A stretch of 33,011 bases of DNA, taken from positions 1 through 33,011 of the forward strand of contig CAJUTQ010000065.1 in assembly GCA_910589265.1 (NCBI GenBank). The letters are read 5' to 3'. Under the pieces are notes generated by a model. The model worked only from the letters and a program-made list of their open reading frames with translations, was not told the DNA's origin and searched no databases. A program made the translations under genes and the position numbers. Of the stretch, positions 17,591-26,476 are shown piece by piece. Each line of letters opens with the position of its first letter. Positions within the stretch are counted from its first letter, which is position 1. This DNA comes from an uncultured Lachnospiraceae bacterium (GTDB lineage: Bacteria > Bacillota > Clostridia > Lachnospirales > Lachnospiraceae).

Positions 17591-19552
17591 ATGGAGAATA
17601 ACAACCAACAGAACAATCAGAACAAACAAAATAATAACCAATCACCAAAAAATAAGCAGACTCTGCTCATTCTGCTTATTTCTACATTTATTACTCTTTT
17701 ATGTATAAGCTATATGGAAAAGAGTCTTACAGGAGCTACCAATAAGGAAATTAGCTATAATGAATTTTTAGACATGGTAGAAGGAGGAAAGGTAGAACGG
17801 GTTGTAGTGGAAAGCGATAGAATTTCCATTTACCCAAAGAAGTCTGGGGAGAATGACTTTGTAACCCAGTATTACACAGGAAGAATTACCGATTTAACTT
17901 TAGTGGACAGACTGGAAAAGGCAGGAGTGAAATATGAAGCTGAGGTGCCTGATCGATCAGGATATTTCATGCAGATTATTTTATCTTATGTGCTGCCAGT
18001 TGTTCTTATTTGGACCCTTTTAGCCTTTCTCATGAGAAAAATGTCTAAAGGTGGGGGAATGATGGGAGTTGCCAAGAGCAATGCCAAAGTTTATGTGGAG
18101 AAGGAAACGGGAGTCACCTTCCAAAATGTGGCAGGACAGGATGAGGCAAAAGAGTCTTTGCAGGAGGTAGTAGATTTTCTCCATAATCCAGGTAAGTATG
18201 CAAAAATTGGCGCAAAACTTCCCAAAGGAGCATTACTTGTAGGCCCTCCTGGAACTGGAAAAACTTTGCTGGCCAAAGCAGTGGCAGGGGAAGCAAAGGT
18301 GCCTTTCTTCTCTCTTGCAGGCTCTGACTTTGTCGAGATGTTTGTAGGCGTTGGGGCTTCCAGAGTGAGGGACCTCTTTAAGGAGGCCCAAAAAAATGCT
18401 CCATGTATTATATTTATTGATGAGATAGATGCCATTGGAAAAAGCAGGGATTCTAGATATGGGGGAGGCAATGATGAGAGAGAGCAGACGTTGAACCAGC
18501 TTTTAGCAGAGATGGATGGATTTGACACATCTAAGGGATTGCTAATTTTAGCTGCCACTAACCGCCCAGAGATTTTAGATAAGGCTTTGTTAAGACCAGG
18601 ACGTTTTGACAGGAGAATCATTGTGGATAAGCCAGATCTAAAGGGAAGGATTGAAACGCTAAAAGTGCACTCCAAAGAAGTGCGAATGGATGAATCAGTG
18701 GACTTGGAGGCCATTGCCCTTGCCACTTCTGGAGCCGTTGGATCAGATTTAGCCAATATGATTAATGAGGCAGCCATTAATGCAGTAAAGCAGGGAAGAC
18801 AATTGGTAAGCCAGGCTGATTTATTTGAAGCGGTGGAAGTAGTTCTCGTGGGGAAAGAGAAAAAAGACCGAATAATGAGCAAAGAGGAGAGAAGAATTGT
18901 CTCTTACCATGAAGTAGGCCACGCTTTGGTAAGTGCATTGCAAAAAGATGCAGAGCCAGTGCAAAAAATTACAATCGTTCCTAGGACAATGGGCGCCTTG
19001 GGATATGTTATGCAAGTGCCAGAAGAAGAAAAATATTTAAATACAGAGGCAGAGCTTAGGGCAATGTTAGTAGGTGCCTTGGCTGGAAGGGCGGCAGAGG
19101 AAATTATGTTTGATACTGTGACAACAGGGGCCGCCAATGACATTGAAAAGGCTACGGCCATTGCCCGCTCAATGGTTACCCAATATGGCATGAGTAAGAA
19201 GTTTGGCCTAGTAGGATTGGAATCTGTGGAAAACAAATATTTGGATGGGCGGAGAGTTTTAAACTGTAGTGATGTTACAGCTGCAGATATTGATGCAGAA
19301 GTAATGAAAATTATAAAAGAAAGCTATGAGGAGGCAAAGAGACTTCTGGAAGAAAATAGAGACGTAATGGATGAGATAGCTGCCTACCTTATTGAAAAAG
19401 AAACAATTACAGGCAAAGAGTTTATGAGAATTTTCCGAGAAGTAAAAGGCATTCCTGAGCCAAAAGAAAAAAGCTTAGAAGAAAAGGACAAGAAAGAAGA
19501 AACAAAAATGGAGCAAATCCACGAGGAGGAAACAAAGGAAGAGGAGAACTAA
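17591..19552 (+). CDS. ftsH: ATP-dependent zinc metalloprotease FtsH
   Basis: A 653-residue membrane-anchored AAA+ protease for quality control of membrane and regulatory proteins. The Asn/Gln-rich start (about 20 residues) precedes TM1 (about 24-42), an extracytoplasmic domain and TM2 (about 130-150). The AAA module has Walker A GPPGTGKT near 218-225, Walker B FIDEID, and the second region of homology ending RPGRFDRR. The zinc site is HEVGH at 440-444 with a later Asp in GAANDIEKA. The C-terminus is Glu/Lys-rich and variable, as usual. ATG 17591 has only a weak purine-rich site upstream (AAAGGGAT), but no better in-frame start exists. It is bracketed by its own promoter and terminator. Confidence 0.97.
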   Translation: MENNNQQNNQNKQNNNQSPKNKQTLLILLISTFITLLCISYMEKSLTGATNKEISYNEFLDMVEGGKVERVVVESDRISIYPKKSGENDFVTQYYTGRITDLTLVDRLEKAGVKYEAEVPDRSGYFMQIILSYVLPVVLIWTLLAFLMRKMSKGGGMMGVAKSNAKVYVEKETGVTFQNVAGQDEAKESLQEVVDFLHNPGKYAKIGAKLPKGALLVGPPGTGKTLLAKAVAGEAKVPFFSLAGSDFVEMFVGVGASRVRDLFKEAQKNAPCIIFIDEIDAIGKSRDSRYGGGNDEREQTLNQLLAEMDGFDTSKGLLILAATNRPEILDKALLRPGRFDRRIIVDKPDLKGRIETLKVHSKEVRMDESVDLEAIALATSGAVGSDLANMINEAAINAVKQGRQLVSQADLFEAVEVVLVGKEKKDRIMSKEERRIVSYHEVGHALVSALQKDAEPVQKITIVPRTMGALGYVMQVPEEEKYLNTEAELRAMLVGALAGRAAEEIMFDTVTTGAANDIEKATAIARSMVTQYGMSKKFGLVGLESVENKYLDGRRVLNCSDVTAADIDAEVMKIIKESYEEAKRLLEENRDVMDEIAAYLIEKETITGKEFMRIFREVKGIPEPKEKSLEEKDKKEETKMEQIHEEETKEEEN

Positions 19553-19563
19553 GAAGTGGGGAA

Positions 19564-19609
19564 AAGAAGTTTTGGTAAAGATGATTCTTTGCCAAAAACT
19601 TCTTTTTTT
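19564..19609 (+). terminator. Rho-independent terminator after ftsH
   Basis: AAGAAGTTTTGG at 19564-19575 pairs with CCAAAAACTTCTT at 19592-19604, allowing one bulge, and a run of T follows. It closes the ftsH unit 12 bases after its stop codon. Confidence 0.8.
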
Positions 19610-19656
19610 CCGTAGCCAATATGACAAAAAAAGGAAGGTCATGAGGGGACAAAGGA

Positions 19657-20652
19657 ATGGGTAGAAAAATGGGGTGGATTGTTCTATTATTATTTTTATT
19701 GTCTGGATGCAGTAATGAGGAAAAAGTAGAGAAAGAAGAGGTTTCAGAAAAAGTTGTCATTGGAGTATCATTGCCTGATGAAGGAATTCCAAGACAGAAA
19801 GAGGCAGGGGAAAGCATAAGGGAATGTTTGCAGGATATGGGATATGAGGTGGAGCTTCAGTTTGCTGAGAATAAAAAGGAGAGGCAGAAAGAACAGATAG
19901 AAAATATGATAGGAAAGGGCTGCCGCCTTCTCATTGTCCAGGCCGAAGATGATGTGGGAATTAGGGCAGCTCTTCTTCAGGCAAAGGGGGAAGGTATCCC
20001 TGTTATTGCCTATGAGAGTTCTGCACTTTTGGATGAAGTTATTGATTACAGGATAGGATTTGAAGATGAAAATGTTGGGAGACAGCAGGGGAAATATTTA
20101 ATAGAGATGCTGGGATTGGAGGAAGGAGAAGGTACTTATTATATAGAACTCTTTATAGGTGATTTGGATGAGGAGAAAGGGCAGATATTTTATGAAGGAG
20201 TTATGGAAGTGCTATCTCCTTACATAGAAGGGGGAAACTTGATGATTGGTTCTGGGCAGAGGGAACAGAAACAAGTATGGATTGAAAATGGAGATGTGCA
20301 GCAGGCAAAGTACCGAATGAAAAATATCGTTGCTTCATATTATGCAGGAGAAAGGAATTTAGATGCAGTAATTTGTGCAACGGATTCCTTAGCCCTTGGA
20401 GTTGTAAAAGGACTGGACAGCTCTTATGGAGGAGACTGGCCAATTGTCACAGGGCAGGGATGTGACAAAGAAAATGAAGAAATTTTAAAAAAGGGAAAAC
20501 AGACGATGTCTTTGTATAAAGACAGTGGAGAGCTTATACAAAAAACAGGAGAGCTGGTAGAAGCTATTTTATATGGAAAGGAAATAGAAGAACAGCGTTT
20601 TGGCGATTTTACTGTTGTAACAGGAGAAAATTATAAAGAGATTGTGAGGTGA
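19657..20652 (+). CDS. Sugar-binding lipoprotein-like protein (periplasmic-binding-protein type 1 fold)
   Basis: A 331-residue lipoprotein: a short N-terminal membrane helix ends in the lipobox LLSGC (Cys about residue 22), followed by a Glu/Lys linker. The body resembles Peripla_BP_4 sugar-binding proteins of the ChvE/xylose type (VVIGVSLPDEG, LLIVQAEDD, VIAYESSALLD, VICATDSLALGVVKGL). Members deliver sugars to ABC permeases or present them to sensor kinases. No ATPase, permease or sensor lies nearby, so it is a solo binding protein here. ATG 19657 follows a GAGGGGACAAAGGA stretch; Met at 19669 is an alternative. It ends four bases before uvrC and is likely co-transcribed with it, an unexpected pairing. 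Confidence 0.8.
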   Translation: MGRKMGWIVLLLFLLSGCSNEEKVEKEEVSEKVVIGVSLPDEGIPRQKEAGESIRECLQDMGYEVELQFAENKKERQKEQIENMIGKGCRLLIVQAEDDVGIRAALLQAKGEGIPVIAYESSALLDEVIDYRIGFEDENVGRQQGKYLIEMLGLEEGEGTYYIELFIGDLDEEKGQIFYEGVMEVLSPYIEGGNLMIGSGQREQKQVWIENGDVQQAKYRMKNIVASYYAGERNLDAVICATDSLALGVVKGLDSSYGGDWPIVTGQGCDKENEEILKKGKQTMSLYKDSGELIQKTGELVEAILYGKEIEEQRFGDFTVVTGENYKEIVR

Positions 20653-20656
20653 GAAA

Positions 20657-22537
20657 ATGAACATAGAAGAGGAATTAAAAAAACTTCCCCAAAAGCCAGG
20701 AGTATATCTTATGCATGATGAAAATGACGCCATATTATATGTAGGAAAGGCAGTCAGCTTAAGAAATAGAGTAAGATCTTATTTTCGGGGGCATATAAAC
20801 CGAGGGCCGAAAATTGATCAAATGGTTAAAAAAATTTATTCTTTTGAGTATATTGTAACAGATTCTGAGTTAGAAGCTCTCGTACTGGAAAATAACTTAA
20901 TAAAGGAACATAAGCCTAAGTACAATACAATGTTAAAGGATGACAAAACCTATCCTTATATTAAAGTAACCTTAGGGGAAGAATATCCCCGCATTCTGTT
21001 TAGTAGGTTGATGAAAAAAGATAAGTCAAAATATTTTGGGCCTTACACTAGTGCAACTGCTGTAAAAGATACAATTGTATTAATGAGAAAATTATATAAA
21101 ATACGCACATGTAATAGAAATCTCCCTAGAGACATTGGAAAGGAACGACCATGCCTAAATTATCATATACACCAGTGTAAGGCTCCATGCCAAGGATATC
21201 AGTCAAAAGAGGAGTACGATCAATGTGTGGCCATGGTTTTGGAATTTCTCAATGGAAATTACAAAGGTTTGATAGGACAGTTAGAGGAGAAGATGGAAAA
21301 GGCTTCAGAGGATTTAAGATTTGAGGAAGCGATAGAATATAGAGACTTGTTAAATAGTGTAAGAGCTGTAGCCCAAAAACAGAAGATTACAGAAAGCGAT
21401 GGAGAGGATAAGGACATCATAGGAATGGCTGTTGAAGAAGAGGATTGTGTCATTCAAGTTTTCTTTGTAAGAGGGGGAAGGCTTATAGGTAGAGAGCATT
21501 TTTATATGACACATACAGAAGGAGTAGAAAAAAAAATAATTATTCAAAATTTTATCCAACAATTTTATGGAGGAACGCCTTTTATTCCAAAAGAGCTAAT
21601 GCTCCAGGAGGAAATTGAGGGCAGGGAGTTAATTGAGCGATGGCTGACAGAGAAGAGGGGAGGCAGAGTTTATATACGGATTCCAAAAAAAGGAAAGAAA
21701 GAAAAATTGGTGGAGCTGGCCATTAAAAATGCAGCCATGATATTAAGCCAGGATAAGGAACGGTTAAAGAGGGAAGAGAAAAGGACGACAGGAGCTCTAA
21801 AGGAAATAGAGACGATTCTTGGAGTAACTAGTCTAAATAGAATTGAGGCATATGATATATCCAATACGAATGGATTTGAGTCAGTAGGGTCTATGATTGT
21901 CTATGAAAGGGGAAGGCCTAAAAGAAATGATTATAGAAAATTTAAGATTCGATCTGTAGAAGGCCCCAATGATTATGCCAGTATGAAAGAAGTGTTAAAC
22001 AGACGTTTTATCCATGGATTAGAGGAGAAGAAAGAGATGGAAGAAAAAAGTATGGATAAACAATTGGGAAGCTTTACAAAGTTCCCAGATTTAATTATGA
22101 TGGATGGAGGAAAGGGTCAGGTGAACGTTGCCATGGATGTTTTAGAAGAACTGGGAATTTATATTCCAGTGTGCGGAATGGTAAAGGATGATCATCACAG
22201 GACAAGGGGGTTGTATTATGAAAATAAGGAATTTTTCATTGACAAGGGGAGTGAAGGATTTAAGCTAATTACAAGAATTCAGGATGAAGCCCACAGATTT
22301 GCAGTGGAATATCATAGGAAGCTAAGGAGCAAGGGGCAGGTGCGCTCAGTGTTAGATGACATTCCAGGAATTGGTCCTGTTAGAAGAAGAGCCTTAATGA
22401 AGGAATTTCAGTCTTTTGATGGAATAAAGGCTGCATCAGTAGAACAACTCCAAAAAGCAGCAGGTATGAACGAGAAGGCAGCAAAAAGTGTATATGACTT
22501 CTTCCACAAAAATTCAGAGCAGTCAGTTGAAGAATAG
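20657..22537 (+). CDS. uvrC: Excinuclease ABC subunit C
   Basis: The 626-residue protein is a complete UvrC, the dual-incision nuclease of nucleotide excision repair. The GIY-YIG domain (GVYLM ... ILYVGKA) lies at the N-terminus. A UVR/UvrB-binding segment (FEEAIEYRDLLNSVRAV) lies near 220-235. The RNase H-like C-terminal nuclease shows DISNTNGFESVGSM and MMDGGKGQ. The tandem helix-hairpin-helix (DIPGIGPVRRRALM ...) ends the protein. It acts with UvrA and UvrB, which are outside the window. The start follows the lipoprotein stop by four bases with an AGGTGAG ribosome site in the end of that gene. hprK follows 43 bases later. Confidence 0.97.
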   Translation: MNIEEELKKLPQKPGVYLMHDENDAILYVGKAVSLRNRVRSYFRGHINRGPKIDQMVKKIYSFEYIVTDSELEALVLENNLIKEHKPKYNTMLKDDKTYPYIKVTLGEEYPRILFSRLMKKDKSKYFGPYTSATAVKDTIVLMRKLYKIRTCNRNLPRDIGKERPCLNYHIHQCKAPCQGYQSKEEYDQCVAMVLEFLNGNYKGLIGQLEEKMEKASEDLRFEEAIEYRDLLNSVRAVAQKQKITESDGEDKDIIGMAVEEEDCVIQVFFVRGGRLIGREHFYMTHTEGVEKKIIIQNFIQQFYGGTPFIPKELMLQEEIEGRELIERWLTEKRGGRVYIRIPKKGKKEKLVELAIKNAAMILSQDKERLKREEKRTTGALKEIETILGVTSLNRIEAYDISNTNGFESVGSMIVYERGRPKRNDYRKFKIRSVEGPNDYASMKEVLNRRFIHGLEEKKEMEEKSMDKQLGSFTKFPDLIMMDGGKGQVNVAMDVLEELGIYIPVCGMVKDDHHRTRGLYYENKEFFIDKGSEGFKLITRIQDEAHRFAVEYHRKLRSKGQVRSVLDDIPGIGPVRRRALMKEFQSFDGIKAASVEQLQKAAGMNEKAAKSVYDFFHKNSEQSVEE

Positions 22538-22556
22538 TCACATAGTATGGTAAAAT
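22527..22556 (+). promoter_or_regulatory. Candidate promoter upstream of hprK
   Basis: TTGAAG at 22527-22532, inside the end of uvrC, and TAAAAT at 22551-22556 are 18 bases apart with a TG just before the -10. It would give hprK-glk-murB its own transcription start in addition to readthrough from uvrC. Confidence 0.35.
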
Positions 22557-22580
22557 AAAAGAATAAGGGAGGAATGGCAT

Positions 22581-23513
22581 ATGGGTGCAGTAGCGCTTAC
22601 AGATGTAGTGGACAAACTAAAACTAAAAAATTTAACTCCAGACATCAACATAGAAAATATAAAGATTACACAGCCGGATATAAACAGACCAGCATTGCAA
22701 CTGGCAGGATTTGTGGAACATTTTGAAGTTACTAGAGTTCAGGTAATTGGATTTGTAGAATATACGTACATGAATTCTTTAAGTGAGGAGAGAAAAGTAG
22801 AGATTTATAGTCAGCTTATAGAAAAGCAAATACCTTGTTTTGTATTTTGCAGGGATTTAGAACCAGATCCATTGTTTATAAAATACAGTGAACAAAACTG
22901 TGTGCCAATTTTTACAACAGCGAAATCTACATCCTCGTTTATGGCAGAGATTATTCGCTGGCTTAATGTTAAGTTAGCGCCTTGCATTTCCATTCATGGA
23001 GTTTTGGTAGATTGCTTTGGGGAAGGTGTTTTAATTATTGGAGAAAGTGGAATAGGAAAAAGCGAAGCTGCCCTGGAGCTTATACGGAGGGGACATCGCT
23101 TAGTAACAGACGATGTCGTGGAAATTAGAAAAGTCAGTGATGACACTTTGGTTGGTTCTGCCCCAGGCATTACGAAACACTTTATTGAGCTAAGAGGAAT
23201 TGGCATAGTCGATGTCAAAAGGTTATTCGGGGCTTCCAGCGTAAAAGATACCCAAAACATTGATTTAGTTATCAGGCTGGAAGACTGGAACAAGGACAAA
23301 GATTACGACAGGCTGGGTCTGGAAGAAGAGTATACAGAATATTTAGGGAATAAAATAGTATGCCATACAATACCAATTCGTCCAGGGAGGAATTTGGCAG
23401 TTATTTGTGAATCAGCAGCAGTAAACCACCGTCAAAAGAAGATGGGGTATAACGCAGCAAAGGAGTTGTACAACCGAGTTCAGAGTTCTTTGACACAGAA
23501 AAGAGAGGAATAG
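22581..23513 (+). CDS. hprK: HPr kinase/phosphorylase
   Basis: The 310-residue enzyme phosphorylates and dephosphorylates HPr or Crh at Ser46 in response to fructose-1,6-bisphosphate and phosphate, the core sensor of carbon catabolite control in Firmicutes. The C-terminal catalytic domain has the conserved His at 139 (SIHGVLVD), the P-loop GESGIGKS at 154-161, the DDVVE element, and the family signature IELRGIGIVDVKRLFG. Length and N-terminal regulatory domain are normal. GGAGG lies about nine bases upstream of the start. It is followed with a one-base gap by a ROK glucokinase and then murB. Its probable target, a Crh-like HPr, is encoded about 4 kb downstream. Confidence 0.97.
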   Translation: MGAVALTDVVDKLKLKNLTPDINIENIKITQPDINRPALQLAGFVEHFEVTRVQVIGFVEYTYMNSLSEERKVEIYSQLIEKQIPCFVFCRDLEPDPLFIKYSEQNCVPIFTTAKSTSSFMAEIIRWLNVKLAPCISIHGVLVDCFGEGVLIIGESGIGKSEAALELIRRGHRLVTDDVVEIRKVSDDTLVGSAPGITKHFIELRGIGIVDVKRLFGASSVKDTQNIDLVIRLEDWNKDKDYDRLGLEEEYTEYLGNKIVCHTIPIRPGRNLAVICESAAVNHRQKKMGYNAAKELYNRVQSSLTQKREE

Positions 23514-23514
23514 A

Positions 23515-24450
23515 ATGGGACAGTTTTGCTTTGGAGTAGATGTTGGGGGAACCACAATAAAGCTGGGCTTATTTAATAATAATGGAAATATTCTGGATAA
23601 ATGGGAGATTCCCACAAGGACCATAGATCATGGATGCCATATATTGCCAGACATTAGAAAAGCCGTAGAGAGAAAAATAGAAGAAAGAGCATTGCTATTA
23701 GGAGACTGTGTAGGTGTGGGAGTAGGGGTGCCTGGACCAGTAGGACAGGATGGAACAGTTTATACAGCCGTTAATTTAGGCTGGGGAAGAATAAATGTCA
23801 ATAAGGAACTGGGAACCCCATTAGCATTGCCAGTGAAAACGGCAAACGATGCCAATGTAGCAGCTTTAGGAGAAATGTGGCAGGGAGGAGCAATAGGACA
23901 TCGCAATATTGTTCTGGTCACATTGGGAACAGGAGTAGGGGGAGGAATCATTATTGATGGAAAGATTGTCTCTGGGAGTCGTGGGGCTGGAGGAGAAATC
24001 GGACACATGCATGTAAAGGATGAGGAAGAAATTGCCTGCAACTGTGGAAATAAAGGATGCCTAGAACAATATGCTTCTGCAACAGGAATTGTGAGACTAG
24101 CCAAGGAAATGCTTGAACAGTCAAAAGAAAAATCTGTCCTAAAAGGAAGAAAAATAAGTGCAAAAACAGTATTTGATGCAGTAAAACAAAGGGATGCCCT
24201 TGCCATAATGGTTGTAGAGAAGTTCGGGGAATATTTAGGCAAAGCTTTAGCCCAGATTGCATCTGTCTGTGATCCTGAAATTTTTGTTTTGGGAGGAGGA
24301 GTTTCCAAGGCAGGAGATATTTTGATAGAGTATGTTTCCAAATATTATAAAAAATATGCATTTGAAACATGCAGAAATGCTAAATTTGCTTTGGCAAAAC
24401 TGGAAAATGATGCAGGTATTTATGGTTCTGCCAAATTGGTATTAGAATAA
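23515..24450 (+). CDS. glk: ROK-family glucokinase
   Basis: A 311-residue ROK kinase expected to phosphorylate glucose to glucose-6-phosphate. It has the ATP-binding DVGGTTIKLGLF start, the catalytic Asp in the NDANVAALGE segment, the TLGTGVGGGII motif, and the ROK zinc site with GHMH plus CNCGNKGCLE (Cys cluster near 173-180). No DNA-binding domain precedes it, so it is an enzyme and not a NagC/XylR-type repressor. It begins one base after the hprK stop, so the two are translationally linked. Placing sugar entry into glycolysis beside the catabolite sensor fits the theme. Other hexoses cannot be excluded as substrates. Confidence 0.92.
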   Translation: MGQFCFGVDVGGTTIKLGLFNNNGNILDKWEIPTRTIDHGCHILPDIRKAVERKIEERALLLGDCVGVGVGVPGPVGQDGTVYTAVNLGWGRINVNKELGTPLALPVKTANDANVAALGEMWQGGAIGHRNIVLVTLGTGVGGGIIIDGKIVSGSRGAGGEIGHMHVKDEEEIACNCGNKGCLEQYASATGIVRLAKEMLEQSKEKSVLKGRKISAKTVFDAVKQRDALAIMVVEKFGEYLGKALAQIASVCDPEIFVLGGGVSKAGDILIEYVSKYYKKYAFETCRNAKFALAKLENDAGIYGSAKLVLE

Positions 24451-24485
24451 TATATAATACGAATACTATCTGAGGAGCAGTGAAA

Positions 24486-25397
24486 ATGAATCAAGTTTTT
24501 TATAATGGCGTCAGCAGCTTGATACAAAAAGAGAACATATTGTTAAAGGAACCAATGAAAAGGCATACTACATTTCGTATTGGAGGAGAAGCAGATTTTT
24601 ATTTGAAACCAAATGGAATTGAGGAGATGGCAAAGCTAATAAAGTATTGTAATTCCATAAATATGGAATATTGTATTATTGGAAATGGAAGCAATCTTCT
24701 AGTAGGTGATGAAGGGTATAGAGGTGCCATCATACAGGTTTTTGATAACAAAAATCATTTAAGAATAGAAGGAAAGAAAATTATAGCAGGAGCAGGAGCG
24801 CTGCTGTCACAGATAGCTAATTTTGCGTGGGAAAATGAATTGACAGGAATGGAATTCGCAGCTGGTATTCCAGGAACCATTGGAGGAGCTGTTGTCATGA
24901 ATGCAGGGGCTTACGGAAGTGAGATGAAAGAAATTGTAACAAAAGTGGAAGCAGTGACAGGAAATGGTGAGATTATTTTCCTAACAGAAGAAGAACTAGG
25001 GTTTGGATATCGTATGAGTATATTTAAAAAGCGTCCTTTGATAGCTATGGAAGTTACATTAGAGTTGGAAAAGGGAGAAAAAAGCATGATTAAAGCTCGT
25101 ATGAACGAATTAAAGGAGAAGAGGGTTAAAAGTCAGCCTTTAGAATTTCCAAGCGCAGGAAGTGTTTTTAAAAGACCAGAGGGATATTATGCTGGGAAGC
25201 TAATTATGGATGCAGGACTTCGGGGATTCCGCGTTGGAGGCGCCATGGTGTCAAAAAAGCATTGTGGCTTTATTATCAATGTTGGAGACGCTTCAGCCAA
25301 AGACGTCAAAGACTTAATAGGAGAGATACAAGACAGGGTGAGAGAAAAATTTGGTGTTATGTTGGAGCCGGAAGTTTGTATGATAGGAGAATTTTAA
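24486..25397 (+). CDS. murB: UDP-N-acetylenolpyruvoylglucosamine reductase
   Basis: The 303-residue flavoenzyme makes UDP-N-acetylmuramic acid, the second committed step of peptidoglycan synthesis. It shows the FAD-binding elements HTTFRIGGEADF and NGSNLLVGD, the GIPGTIGGAVVMNAGAYG segment, the catalytic Ser in SAGSVFKRP, and the terminal LEPEV Glu. The size and absence of the extra Tyr loop fit type II MurB of Gram-positives. ATG 24486 sits eight bases after GAGGAG; a GTG at 24480 is too close to that site. It ends the hprK-glk-murB run and is followed by a terminator. Linking hprK to murB suggests sugar status and wall synthesis share transcription (inference). Confidence 0.96.
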   Translation: MNQVFYNGVSSLIQKENILLKEPMKRHTTFRIGGEADFYLKPNGIEEMAKLIKYCNSINMEYCIIGNGSNLLVGDEGYRGAIIQVFDNKNHLRIEGKKIIAGAGALLSQIANFAWENELTGMEFAAGIPGTIGGAVVMNAGAYGSEMKEIVTKVEAVTGNGEIIFLTEEELGFGYRMSIFKKRPLIAMEVTLELEKGEKSMIKARMNELKEKRVKSQPLEFPSAGSVFKRPEGYYAGKLIMDAGLRGFRVGGAMVSKKHCGFIINVGDASAKDVKDLIGEIQDRVREKFGVMLEPEVCMIGEF

Positions 25398-25399
25398 AG

Positions 25400-25428
25400 A
25401 AAGGCCGGCAAAAATACGCCGGTTTTTT
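25400..25428 (+). terminator. Rho-independent terminator after murB
   Basis: A compact GC stem (CCGGC at 25405-25409 with GCCGG at 25418-25422), extended by A/T pairs, is followed by six T residues. It separates murB from rapZ. Confidence 0.85.
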
Positions 25429-25488
25429 ATATAAATAGGAAGTTGCTGTACAATCCCCCTATTATACAAAAAATCTCCAAAAGGATGA

Positions 25489-25532
25489 GCGTTTTACGCA
25501 AAATGATAATAGTTGCTGACGCAAGTGTGCGT
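25489..25532. promoter_or_regulatory. Two short palindromes upstream of rapZ, possible operator
   Basis: GCGTTTTACGC (25489-25499) and ACGCA-AGTG-TGCGT (25519-25532) share the ACGC/GCGT half-site and lie 19 bases apart, between the murB terminator and the rapZ start. This spacing would suit a dimeric regulator bound twice on one DNA face. No clear -35/-10 pair was found, so the promoter is not placed. Confidence 0.3.
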
Positions 25533-25597
25533 TAAAAAAGCATACTTTTGATCGTTATGAGGAAATATACTCGGGCCTTAAAAGGAGCTAAGTAAAT

Positions 25598-26476
25598 ATG
25601 AGATTTGTAATTGTGACAGGGATGTCTGGGGCAGGTAAGAGCACGGCTTTAAAGGTCATGGAAGATGCAGGATACTTTTGTGTGGATAATCTCCCAGTAC
25701 TCCTCATTGATAAGTTCGTAGAGCTGATCACCATGCCCAATAGTGAACTATCTAAGGTTGCTATTGGTATTGATGTCCGCAGTGGGAATGGTTTCAATGA
25801 ATTGGAGAAGGCATTAGAGGAAATGAAAGAACAGGGATGTCCTTATGAAATTTTATTTTTAGATACAAACAAGGACATTTTAATAAAGAGATTTAAAGAA
25901 ACAAGGAGGAATCATCCTCTGGTTACAGATGGAAATGTGGAGCAGGCTATATTACGAGAAAGAGACAGGCTGGCTTTTCTAAAAAAATCTGCAAATTATA
26001 TTATTGATACAAGCCAGCTTTTCACAAGAGAATTAAAGGCAGAACTGGATTCCATATTTGTGAACAATAAAAAGTTTAATAATTTATTTATTACAATAGA
26101 TTCTTTTGGCTTCAAATATGGGGTGCCTATGGAGTCAGACTTGGTATTTGACGTACGTTTTCTGCCTAATCCCTATTATTTAGATGATTTAAAACAAAAA
26201 ACAGGAAATGATGAGGAAGTACAAGATTATGTTATGGGATTTAAGGAGGCAGGAGAGTTTTTGGACAGATTGGAAGACATGCTGCAGTTTTTAATTCCTC
26301 ATTATATTTTAGAGGGAAAAAATCAGTTGGTTGTCAGTATTGGATGTACAGGAGGAAAACATAGAAGCGTTACCTTAGCCAATAAAATATATAGTAGATT
26401 AAGAGGAAAAGGCTCATATGGTTTGCGTTTGGAGCATAAAGATATTGAAAAGGACAATCTAAGAAAGAAATGGTAG
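25598..26476 (+). CDS. rapZ: RNase adapter / nucleotide-binding protein RapZ (YvcJ)
   Basis: A 292-residue RapZ-family protein with Walker A GMSGAGKS at 8-15, the following DNLP motif, and the conserved C-terminal CTGGKHRSV loop that binds small ligands. In Escherichia coli RapZ delivers the GlmZ small RNA to RNase E to tune glucosamine-6-phosphate synthase. In Bacillus YvcJ is a nucleotide-hydrolysing protein affecting competence, with the exact role less clear. AAAGGAG lies about eight bases upstream of the start. Its stop abuts the whiA start with no gap, so translation is coupled. The yvcK gene that usually sits between them in Bacillus is absent. Confidence 0.96.
   Translation: MRFVIVTGMSGAGKSTALKVMEDAGYFCVDNLPVLLIDKFVELITMPNSELSKVAIGIDVRSGNGFNELEKALEEMKEQGCPYEILFLDTNKDILIKRFKETRRNHPLVTDGNVEQAILRERDRLAFLKKSANYIIDTSQLFTRELKAELDSIFVNNKKFNNLFITIDSFGFKYGVPMESDLVFDVRFLPNPYYLDDLKQKTGNDEEVQDYVMGFKEAGEFLDRLEDMLQFLIPHYILEGKNQLVVSIGCTGGKHRSVTLANKIYSRLRGKGSYGLRLEHKDIEKDNLRKKW

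Noticed and set aside
18091..18882. Open frame of 263 codons antisense to ftsH
   Set aside because: It lies wholly opposite the conserved AAA and protease domains of ftsH, has no ribosome site and resembles no family. It is a codon-usage shadow.
23760..24341. Open frame of 193 codons antisense to the glucokinase gene
   Set aside because: Fully covered by the ROK kinase on the other strand. The translation is low-complexity Pro/Ser-rich, typical of a shadow frame.
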